In this document: positions 34,626 through 41,261 of the stretch, in pieces
Numbering within the stretch: position 1 is the first letter of the stretch
Layout of the letters: every line of letters starts with the position of its first letter
IMG/VR virus record: IMGVR_UViG_3300011115_000838
Coordinates: 1 to 64,000 of that record
Strand: one strand, 5' to 3'
Source: a virus
DNA length: 64,000 nucleotides
Program-made: the position numbers and the translations under genes
The notes under the pieces: model-generated
Told to the model about the DNA's origin: nothing
The model's database searches: none
The model's input: only the letters and a program-made list of their open reading frames with translations

Positions 34626-35300
34626 ATGCAAACAAACTGTGACATATTTTCTTGCGATAGCGAAGAATTAAACGCTAATTGGTGTTCTGATGGACTAATT
34701 GTTGACCTATCTGACTATAATGAAGAATATGTCTATGCAGAAATTATAGTAAAAGGTTACGGCAGATATAAGTACATGGTACTAGTTAAAGATAATCTTG
34801 CAATAATCAATTGGAAACCAAGCGAATACCTTATAAAAGGAACTTATCAAACACAAATTACCTTTAAGGATTCAAATAAAAATTCAATAAATATAGTATC
34901 AAATGACTGTCAGTTATATTGTGGCATTAACTTTTGGATATTGCCAAATTGTGATTATGGGTATAAATACTTAAATTCGGGCTGTGGAGTTGCTTTACCT
35001 CAACCTCCAGTAGTTCCAGATTTAGAGTGTTCTTGGTTAATAGAATATAAAGAGTGTTCGTGGATATTAAATAATAGTACAATGATAGAGTTGTTTTATG
35101 ATGGGAAGAAGATTATATTCGATAACCCAGCAAAAAAAGATGGAATAATTAATCCAGCATTTTTAACTGAAATTGATGCAGTTGAAGAAGATGCTTTTGT
35201 AGTATCATTAATTGGTGGTGACGTAGAGATAACTTACATTGGGGCAAATGATGTAAGAATATTTGTTGGTAGTGTAGAAGTTCAAAGAACTTGTTCATAA
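34626..35300 (+). CDS. Cysteine-rich virion-region protein, 224 aa
   Basis: Starts MQTNCDIFSCDSEELNANWC. Beta-rich with paired cysteines and a proline linker (LPQPPVVPDLECSW). No family recognised. Its TAA stop is in the same frame as the next gene: 12-bp repeats encoding Asn-Asn-Phe-Val run open from this stop to the next ATG. Confidence 0.5.
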   Translation: MQTNCDIFSCDSEELNANWCSDGLIVDLSDYNEEYVYAEIIVKGYGRYKYMVLVKDNLAIINWKPSEYLIKGTYQTQITFKDSNKNSINIVSNDCQLYCGINFWILPNCDYGYKYLNSGCGVALPQPPVVPDLECSWLIEYKECSWILNNSTMIELFYDGKKIIFDNPAKKDGIINPAFLTEIDAVEEDAFVVSLIGGDVEITYIGANDVRIFVGSVEVQRTCS

Positions 35301-35309
35301 AATAACATA

Positions 35310-35357
35310 AATAATTTCGTTAATAATTTCGTTAATAACTTCGTTAATAACTTCGTT
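35310..35357 (+). repeat. Four tandem 12-bp repeats ending at a start codon
   Basis: Four copies of aataa(t/c)ttcgtt occupy exactly the 48 bp before the ATG at 35358. They are in frame with both flanking genes and would encode NNFV four times if the upstream TAA were read through. Confidence 0.85.
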
Positions 35358-35705
35358 ATGATTTCTTTTAGATATATTTCTGATAAGATAATTTACATAG
35401 AAATAGATGGAAACAAGATTGCTACGATAAGTGATTCTTGTTGCTCAACTACAATTAGATTTACTAGTGATAAAAAGTATGTAGAATTGTTCTTCCAAGC
35501 AGGTGCTGGAGGCTTTTTGGCAAAGAGAAAAACAATTGATGGAGACATAGTATATACTTACAGAGAAAAAGTATTTGAAGTATTTAATTACGTTTATAAC
35601 TCTGAATCACTTAGAAAATACTTAAAAAGAGACAATCTTAAATTAACTCGACAACATATTGAAGATAATAAACATATTGAAATTTTAAAAATGTACGAGA
35701 AATGA
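35358..35705 (+). CDS. Hypothetical virion-region protein, 115 aa
   Basis: Beta strands at the N-terminus (FRYISDKIIYIEIDGNKIATI), Cys-Cys pair, helical charged C-terminus. Not recognised. Stop overlaps the next ATG by 4 nt (ATGA). Confidence 0.5.
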   Translation: MISFRYISDKIIYIEIDGNKIATISDSCCSTTIRFTSDKKYVELFFQAGAGGFLAKRKTIDGDIVYTYREKVFEVFNYVYNSESLRKYLKRDNLKLTRQHIEDNKHIEILKMYEK

Positions 35706-35827
35706 TAAAAGTAGTAGCACCACCAAAGCCACCAAGACTTGTTTTAAATAAGCCACCAAGACTTATTTTAAATAAGCCAGCAATTATTTCAAGAAAACCA
35801 TCATCATGTTCAGAATGTGGCAAATAG
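35702..35827 (+). CDS. Proline-rich repeat peptide, 41 aa
   Basis: Encodes a 41-residue basic peptide with KPPRLVLNKPPRLILNKP repeats and a C-terminal SSCSECGK. The start overlaps the preceding stop, and the next gene starts inside its end. Coupled position supports translation. Function unknown. Confidence 0.45.
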   Translation: MIKVVAPPKPPRLVLNKPPRLILNKPAIISRKPSSCSECGK

Positions 35828-36069
35828 TAGAAATATATAACGGATACAAAAACCTTCTTTTTTACAAGTTAGGACTATTCCAAGAGTCTGACTGCGTAGA
35901 ATATAAAGAAAAGAAAAAAGTATGTAATAAGGACTGTCCATTATATTCATCTGTTTTGGGAATAGGGTATTGTAACCCTGCTAAAAACCATGAAGGAGAA
36001 AATGGATGTGGCTGTATTATAGAAGCAAAACTGTGGAGCGAATCGCCATGCCCGCTTGGCAAATTTTAA
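35806..36069 (+). CDS. Small cysteine-rich protein, 87 aa
   Basis: Seven cysteines in the C-terminal half (CVEYKEKKKVCNKDCPLYSS, then GYCNPAKNHEG, then GCGCIIEAKLWSESPCPLG) suggest a metal- or disulfide-stabilised fold. Similar Cys-rich small proteins are seen near tail genes in Bacteroidota phages. Role unknown. Confidence 0.5.
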   Translation: MFRMWQIVEIYNGYKNLLFYKLGLFQESDCVEYKEKKKVCNKDCPLYSSVLGIGYCNPAKNHEGENGCGCIIEAKLWSESPCPLGKF

Positions 36070-36079
36070 TAATAAAGAA

Positions 36080-37063
36080 ATGTGTATAGAAGTAGGAATA
36101 AGATTGTGTGGTAGTTCGGGAGACTTGATGGTAGATGATATCATGGGAGTATCTGCGAACTTAGTTCAAAGCCTAAAAGATGATGAGCAACAAAAGTTTA
36201 GCGATTATTTTAATCAGCTAAGAGATTCCTCGTATAAAAACTTCTTGAAAGATTTAGAAATTGAACTCTTGAAAAGAAAGAGTTTTAAACACATTGTATC
36301 TGAATCTAAACCATATTCTGGGAAAAAACACACAGAACTATATACGGATATTGAAAGGATTGGGTATAAGATTGAATTACCATATCATCAATTTACCGAA
36401 TACCAACTAAGAGCCATAGAATTATATGCACATAAGTTTGGTGATGTAAAGATTGAAGTATTTGATATGGTTACTGCTCAATTACTTTATTCAAAAGATT
36501 TTAAGTTAAATAGAGGAAAGAATACTTTAAAGATAGATGAGACATTTTCTTCTCAACTAACTACAGAAATATTTGTAGCATTGACCAATATTGATTCTGT
36601 ATTGATGGAAGTTACTTGTGGAGAAATGTGTGGTAGCTGTTGGATGGTATCTGACTGTGAGATTAATTACGGAAAGTTAGACTTCACAGAGGTAGACCAA
36701 ATTGACTACATAAACACAGGCACAAGCGATACTGTTTATGAAAAACTATTTTGCATCAATGGGGCAATTAGATGTAATCTTGAGGCAATTCTATGCGAAT
36801 ACAAAGAGTTCTTTGGCGAGGCTGTTAAATACAAACTTGGAATTGAAATCCTAAATAGTAAACTAAACTCTGACAAGAGAAATTGGTACACATCAGCTAA
36901 CTTTCAAGAGATTCGTGAATTTACATTGCCCGAACTAAAGGAGGAATATTATAAGAGATTAAATTTAGCCATCACAAACATTTCAGACCTACTCAATGAT
37001 TCAATCTGCTGGTCTTGCGATGGCGTAAATTCACTTATTCCTCAAAGTTCAAGTTATGTTTAA
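36080..37063 (+). CDS. Virion-region protein, 327 aa
   Basis: The ATG at 36080 follows an A-rich taataataaagaa stretch; an in-frame TTG at 36056 (giving MANFNNKEM) is the alternative. Three domains are suggested: a helical N-terminal part, a middle beta-sandwich (residues about 95-180, YQLRAIELYAHKFGDVKIEVFD) and a helical C-terminal part. Probably a tail or neck structural protein by location. Its end overlaps the convergent minus-strand gene by 15 nt. Confidence 0.5.
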   Translation: MCIEVGIRLCGSSGDLMVDDIMGVSANLVQSLKDDEQQKFSDYFNQLRDSSYKNFLKDLEIELLKRKSFKHIVSESKPYSGKKHTELYTDIERIGYKIELPYHQFTEYQLRAIELYAHKFGDVKIEVFDMVTAQLLYSKDFKLNRGKNTLKIDETFSSQLTTEIFVALTNIDSVLMEVTCGEMCGSCWMVSDCEINYGKLDFTEVDQIDYINTGTSDTVYEKLFCINGAIRCNLEAILCEYKEFFGEAVKYKLGIEILNSKLNSDKRNWYTSANFQEIREFTLPELKEEYYKRLNLAITNISDLLNDSICWSCDGVNSLIPQSSSYV

Positions 37064-37360
37064 TATGCAAATATCAAAGAATTGCTTTTCATTTGAAATT
37101 TCATATTCTATGCCATTTGAGTTTACTTCTAATTTTTTATTTCCGAAATCATTTTCAAATACAAACCAAGACACCCATTGGTTTGTATCATTTAAAGCTA
37201 TTTCAATTATTCTGATATAATCGTCTATAAATATATTTCCAAACTCGCATACCCCAGTTGAAGTTGGTGAAATTACCTTTAAGACGGCATCTAACTTATC
37301 TTGTTCTTTAAAGAAATTTTTTAAAGACTCCATTGCTTCATAAAAATCTTTGTATTCCAT
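37049..37360 (-). CDS. Hypothetical protein, 103 aa
   Basis: Small alpha/beta acidic protein (ISPTSTGVCEFGNIFID, then WVSWFVFENDFGNKK). Not recognised. It follows thyX by 2 nt on the same transcript. Confidence 0.5.
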   Translation of the reverse strand: MEYKDFYEAMESLKNFFKEQDKLDAVLKVISPTSTGVCEFGNIFIDDYIRIIEIALNDTNQWVSWFVFENDFGNKKLEVNSNGIEYEISNEKQFFDICILNIT

Positions 37361-37362
37361 AA

Positions 37363-38004
37363 TTAATATCCAAACGCTTTAATTGTTTCTTTAAAAGGAT
37401 TTCCATCAATATTTTTAACTAGGTCTAACATCTCTTGAACCAGCTCACGAGTTTCTTGTTGAGCATCCTTCTTTAAACGAAGATTAAACAGATGGATAAA
37501 TGCTAATAGGCTACCAGTCCAAATAAATGTAGTATTCAAACTTAAAGGCAAAATACTACGAGCTTGTTCTTTTGAAACTCCTAAATCAAGCAAGGAATTA
37601 TAAGCTAGTTTGCAATTTTCAATAACTTCTTGCTCAATCATAGAAGCGATATCCTGCTCTTCAATCACTCCCTCACTACCTTGTTTACTCGACTTAGATT
37701 GCCTTCTCCATTCTTTAATAGTAGTGTAAGAATCAGAAAAATCAACGTATCTTCCTGAAACAGAGTTGATTGACATCCCAGTCTGATGCTTACTAAGTTG
37801 CCTTTCCACATAAATCGGGCAAGTAATTCTAAACTGTAACTGAGGATGCCTAAATACACTGGTATGCTTGTGTTCAATTAGGTACTTAATTAATTTGGCA
37901 TTCTGCTCATCAGTATAATTTGATGCTTCCTTATTGTAGGAGACGCGAGCTGACCTTACTACCATATTATCATCACCAAAAACCTCCAAAATTTCAACAT
38001 TCAT
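37363..38004 (-). CDS. thyX: Flavin-dependent thymidylate synthase ThyX
   Basis: 213 residues. It makes dTMP from dUMP using FADH2 and methylene-tetrahydrofolate. The signature region is KHQTGMSINSVSGRYVDFS at residues 72-90, the variant of the RHRxxSxNxxSxRY motif found in many phage ThyX proteins, preceded by CPIYVERQL and followed late by LPLSLNTTFIWTGSLLAFIHLFNLR. It would support phage DNA synthesis together with the MazG-like and DUF1599-like proteins. Confidence 0.9.
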   Translation of the reverse strand: MNVEILEVFGDDNMVVRSARVSYNKEASNYTDEQNAKLIKYLIEHKHTSVFRHPQLQFRITCPIYVERQLSKHQTGMSINSVSGRYVDFSDSYTTIKEWRRQSKSSKQGSEGVIEEQDIASMIEQEVIENCKLAYNSLLDLGVSKEQARSILPLSLNTTFIWTGSLLAFIHLFNLRLKKDAQQETRELVQEMLDLVKNIDGNPFKETIKAFGY

Positions 38005-38021
38005 GTTTTTATTTTTTTTAT

Positions 38022-38132
38022 TTAATTTAATTGTTTTTGAGCCAAACCTAATTCCATCAGTCTTTTAAATAATGGTTGTGCAAGTTCTAAAGAAGTTTTT
38101 GCAGCTATAGTATGTTCGATTCCATTTTCACT
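38022..38132 (-). pseudogene. C-terminal remnant of a gene interrupted by the BRO-nuclease
   Basis: An open frame with no start codon encodes SENGIEHTIAAKTSLELAQP followed by LFKRLMELGLAQKQLN and stop, just upstream of thyX. Composition is that of a normal protein C-terminus. Its first 28 nt overlap, in another frame, the end of the BRO-nuclease gene. A start-less fragment in this position is best explained by insertion of the nuclease gene into an older gene. Confidence 0.5.
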
Positions 38133-38842
38133 AATCGGTTAGTTTTATATTTTTCATAAATATTCAAAAGCTCAAATGCTTTTGTCATATCGTTTTCTTT
38201 TAATGCTTTTTTTACCCCATCACATAATGTATTTACACCTATTACAGAAAGTCTTATTACTATTTCTTGTAAAAATAAATCTTCATTCCCTTCTTTGCAT
38301 CTTAAAAATGGTTCATTTAAAATAAACTGAATTTCTTTTTCTCTAATAGCATCTTCTTCAATATTAATACCTTTAAAATGTGCTTTTTCATCATATTCAA
38401 TAAAACCTATTATTGGGACATAAATATCTACTTTATATTTTCCAACAGGATATTGTATAAAATAAGATACTCCAAATCCTTTTAAAATTGGAATTAATGA
38501 GTTTATAAAAATAGTTTCTGGTCGATTTATTTTTAAATCGGATTCTTGAATATCTAGATATTTGAAAAATAAGTTTCTATTAGAAATAGTTAATTTTCTA
38601 CATTGTAAAGATATTAAAGCAACTGCTTCTTTATTTATAAAAGTAATTTCTTGACTTCCTCCTCTAGTAGTTCTAATTCTTTTACAGATACAATCTGAAG
38701 AAATACATCTACTTTTTAAATCATTTGTCCCTTTCCACGTTAAATCTAAAACAGAAAATACATCTTTTCCACTAAACCAAATTTCACCATCAATCTCAAC
38801 AGTTCTTACTTCTTTTTCTTGAAAATCAAATAATTTTATCAT
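38105..38842 (-). CDS. BRO-N / PD-(D/E)XK nuclease fusion, 245 aa
   Basis: Residues 1-95 are a BRO-N domain (VRTVEIDGEIWFSGKDVFSVLDL ... FINKEAVALISLQCRK). Residues about 115-195 form a PD-(D/E)XK nuclease-like unit: YPVGKYKVDIYVPIIGFIEYDEKAHF, then REKEIQFILNEPFLRCKEG, with D and E-x-D/K in place. This combination suggests a site-specific mobile endonuclease. It has its own promoter with a palindromic operator and appears to interrupt another gene. Confidence 0.75.
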   Translation of the reverse strand: MIKLFDFQEKEVRTVEIDGEIWFSGKDVFSVLDLTWKGTNDLKSRCISSDCICKRIRTTRGGSQEITFINKEAVALISLQCRKLTISNRNLFFKYLDIQESDLKINRPETIFINSLIPILKGFGVSYFIQYPVGKYKVDIYVPIIGFIEYDEKAHFKGINIEEDAIREKEIQFILNEPFLRCKEGNEDLFLQEIVIRLSVIGVNTLCDGVKKALKENDMTKAFELLNIYEKYKTNRLVKMESNIL

Positions 38843-38865
38843 TTTATTTTTGTTTTAAGTGAATA

Positions 38866-38907
38866 CAAATATACAAAAGCTATTTCTAAAAAGCAATAGC
38901 TTTTGTA
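38866..38907 (-). promoter_or_regulatory. Promoter and 13-bp palindromic operator of the BRO-nuclease gene
   Basis: TTG-N20-TATATTTG on the minus strand. Perfect 13-nt inverted arms (TACAAAAGCTATT at 38872-38884, AATAGCTTTTGTA at 38895-38907) span from the -7 to beyond the -33 element, an ideal repressor site, perhaps for BRO-N itself. Confidence 0.65.
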
Positions 38908-38953
38908 TATATTTTCACAAGTAAATGTTTATATTGTTTGCATAAAACTACGC

Positions 38954-39094
38954 CTATGTAGTGTTATTATTTTTAACTTGTTTCATAAAAGTAGTTATAC
39001 CTACTGTTATAATTGCCTTGCTATCTAAATCTGTTCTATAAAAGCAAGAAAACTTGTTTTTATATTTCAGGGACTCCCACCACTTGGTATCCCT
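38954..39094 (-). other. Start-less open frame upstream of the BRO-nuclease gene
   Basis: In the 38,843-39,169 gap the minus strand is open for 46 codons and reads KWWESLKYKNKFSCFYRTDL then DSKAIITVGITTFMKQVK, which looks protein-like, but there is no ATG at its beginning. It could be the other part of the gene whose C-terminus lies at 38022-38132, or a chance frame. The rest of the gap holds only promoters. Confidence 0.3.
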
Positions 39095-39119
39095 TTAATT
39101 AATAAACTATTCAAAGATT

Positions 39120-39149
39120 TTGAAATATAATTTTTTTTGCGTATATTTA
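39120..39149 (+). promoter_or_regulatory. Promoter of the tail/tape-measure block
   Basis: TTG-N19-TATATTTA, with a T run between the elements, 21 nt upstream of the start at 39170. Nearly the same sequence precedes the 34.6 kb block. Confidence 0.6.
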
Positions 39150-39169
39150 ATGCAAAAAATGTTCTTAAA

Positions 39170-39448
39170 ATGTTTAAATTGACAGATAGTTTGGGTAGAA
39201 AAGTATTTGAATGCAATTACGAATTTACCAATGAAAATATATCAGTAAATGACGAAGAGAGATATACTTTTACTATATGTAATAATAGATGGTGCTTGGG
39301 TGACATTTCAGTAGAACTTTACTTAGATGGAAATATGTGTAAGAAAGTTGATATTGAAGAAGATAAGACTGGATACATTCCTTTTAAAACAGGAATATCG
39401 AGCGAAGTGACTGTAAGAGTATATCCAAAATATGAAATTCCAGCATAA
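39170..39448 (+). CDS. Hypothetical virion-region protein, 92 aa
   Basis: Beta-rich small protein (KVFECNYEFTNENISVNDEERYTFTI), with two cysteines. The ATG at 39170 is preferred over an upstream TTG inside the promoter. First gene of the tail block; possibly a tail-completion or neck protein, unproven. Confidence 0.5.
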   Translation: MFKLTDSLGRKVFECNYEFTNENISVNDEERYTFTICNNRWCLGDISVELYLDGNMCKKVDIEEDKTGYIPFKTGISSEVTVRVYPKYEIPA

Positions 39449-39471
39449 CCTTAATTTTTTATAACCTTTTT

Positions 39472-39969
39472 ATGTTTACATTAGACGTAAGTGGCATAGA
39501 GCGATTAATACTTCAACTTGAGAAGAGGTCGGAAGATTATCAAGTTGCTGTAGATAGTGCCGTTGAATTAGCAAGAGAAACTATCTTAAATAGGGTTAAA
39601 ATAGGTCAATTAACTGATGGTACTTATCGTGTATCTAATTCATCTCCATTAGATGGTAGATACTCTAAAAGTCATGCAAGAGCAAGAAGAAAGTACAAAG
39701 ATGGTGCAAGACCAACTGGCATTCATAATTTATTTTTATCTGGAAATCTACACAAGAATTTCATAATTAAAAAAACAAAATCTATTAATAAAAAGAATTT
39801 GACATTCGCTCGTACTATTGAATTTACAAATAATAAAGTGCAAGGAAAAGGTATAACTTATGCAGAATTAGCTGAAATCCAAGAAGCTAAAACTGGTATA
39901 GGTTTTCAGTTGAGTCCATCACAATTAGTAAGGGTAATGGCAAAATTTAAACAAGTAGCAAGACTTTAG
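39472..39969 (+). CDS. HK97 gp10-like tail completion protein, 165 aa
   Basis: Pattern of the gp10/tail-completion family: helical N-terminus (ERLILQLEKRSEDYQVAVDS), then SHARARRKYKDGARPTG, NLFLSGNLHKNFII, and a late beta hairpin. Located before the tail terminator-like gene, chaperone and tape measure, as in many siphophages. Confidence 0.6.
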   Translation: MFTLDVSGIERLILQLEKRSEDYQVAVDSAVELARETILNRVKIGQLTDGTYRVSNSSPLDGRYSKSHARARRKYKDGARPTGIHNLFLSGNLHKNFIIKKTKSINKKNLTFARTIEFTNNKVQGKGITYAELAEIQEAKTGIGFQLSPSQLVRVMAKFKQVARL

Positions 39970-39973
39970 TAGT

Positions 39974-40411
39974 ATGATAAAGATAGACGACTTAAAACAG
40001 GCAATAAACAATAAGTTTTGCGATAAGAGATTACAAATCGAAGGCTTTGTGGAAGCAACTGATAGTAGAGGTGACTCTATTATTAGAAGAGTAAATGACT
40101 TTAAAGTAAACCCAATAGTTTACTCAGATGGAACTTTAATATTCTTTTTGATAGATGGCACGGTAACTATTGACAAATCAAAGTCAATTCCATTAGCAGT
40201 AAAGATGGTTATGATTACTGATGAGTATGATAACCTTGCAAGAGTTATTGAATCATTTGACGATTACGATTGGTTGCCAATTGAACTCTCGTTTGGAAGT
40301 CAACAAATTTACGATAAATATTTTGAAAGAAACATAGATAGACCATTTCAAGGCTATGCCTTTGAATTTGACTTGAATTTAAGAATTAATTACAGCGATT
40401 TATTATTTTAA
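39974..40411 (+). CDS. Putative tail terminator / neck protein, 145 aa
   Basis: Size and position (directly after the gp10-like protein and before the tail chaperones) fit a tail terminator. Sequence has alternating strands (DSIIRRVNDFKVNPIVYSDG, then IFFLIDGTVTIDKSKSI) and ends with FEFDLNLRINYSDLLF. Assignment is by synteny. Confidence 0.5.
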   Translation: MIKIDDLKQAINNKFCDKRLQIEGFVEATDSRGDSIIRRVNDFKVNPIVYSDGTLIFFLIDGTVTIDKSKSIPLAVKMVMITDEYDNLARVIESFDDYDWLPIELSFGSQQIYDKYFERNIDRPFQGYAFEFDLNLRINYSDLLF

Positions 40412-40424
40412 CTCATAAGATTTT

Positions 40425-41213
40425 ATGACATTAATTGAAAAGTACAATACACCGTGTGCTGATTTCACGGAAGCATTAGAAAAGGGAATCATTTCAAGAG
40501 ACCCGATATTTGAAATAAACACAATCAAGTTTTTTGTGTTTGCAAAAGGATTAACATTGATGGCTGCGGAACGCTTCTTACAATACCAAGAGAATATGCG
40601 TTTTTGGCGTGAGATTGGAATGAGCAAGGAAGTATCAACAGATTATATTAATGAAGTAATTGAGAAGTTAGAAGAAACAAGAAACTCTGCAAATGACTCA
40701 AGATTAGTAAGTACAAAGCTCGATGAGGCATTAGTTACCCTGAGATTATATGAAGAGCATAAAAGGAATTTCAACTACGTAGGAGCAATGTTAGAGGCTT
40801 GTTCTTTGGCAATTATGACACAGAATGAGAATCCATACACAGTAGATTTAGAGCATAACTCTGAGAAGATTAAGATATTCCAAGCAGCTATGGATGCTCC
40901 AAATGGCGATGAATTTACGGTTTTTTTTTGGAAACTTTCATCACTGCCTTCAATGGATTGGCTTCAACGATTAATGGATTTTACTCCGTATTGGGCAAAG
41001 GAGACGATGACACCAGAAGAGATGAATCTATACAAGTCAGACCAAGACCTACTGACATTCGATATTTTAAAAACGAAAAGGCTCTTGGAAACGCTAAAGT
41101 TTGGAGAAAGTTCGTTGAGTCCTGTAAAAATATATCGAAGTATATTAAACTTAGTCAAAAAGAAATCGAACACCAAAGTATTCTCGATTATCTCAACTAT
41201 ACAGAACTCGTAA
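40425..41213 (+). CDS. Tail assembly chaperone, zero frame (gpG-like), 262 aa
   Basis: Helical protein just upstream of the tape measure, the place of lambda gpG/gpGT-type chaperones. Residues 1-165 are well supported. At 40921-40929 a run of nine T forms a slippery site (reading GTT TTT TTT TGG); a -1 slip enters the frame that ends at 41260, right before the tape-measure ATG. The zero frame stays open for another ~95 codons, which is long for a gpG tail. Either both products are made or the zero-frame extension is fortuitous. Confidence 0.65.
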   Translation: MTLIEKYNTPCADFTEALEKGIISRDPIFEINTIKFFVFAKGLTLMAAERFLQYQENMRFWREIGMSKEVSTDYINEVIEKLEETRNSANDSRLVSTKLDEALVTLRLYEEHKRNFNYVGAMLEACSLAIMTQNENPYTVDLEHNSEKIKIFQAAMDAPNGDEFTVFFWKLSSLPSMDWLQRLMDFTPYWAKETMTPEEMNLYKSDQDLLTFDILKTKRLLETLKFGESSLSPVKIYRSILNLVKKKSNTKVFSIISTIQNS

Positions 41214-41260
41214 ACGAGGAAATAGAAGCACACAACAAAGCATTAGAACCACACAAATAG
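40921..41260 (+). CDS. Tail assembly chaperone -1 frame extension (gpT-like)
   Basis: Entered by -1 slippage at the T9 run, giving FLETFITAFNGLASTINGFY and ~100 further residues ending in IEAHNKALEPHK. The stop lies one base before the tape-measure start, as in classical G-T arrangements. The fusion protein would bridge tail tube subunits and tape measure during assembly (family knowledge). A sequencing length error in the T9 run is the alternative explanation. Confidence 0.6.
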
Positions 41261-41261
41261 A

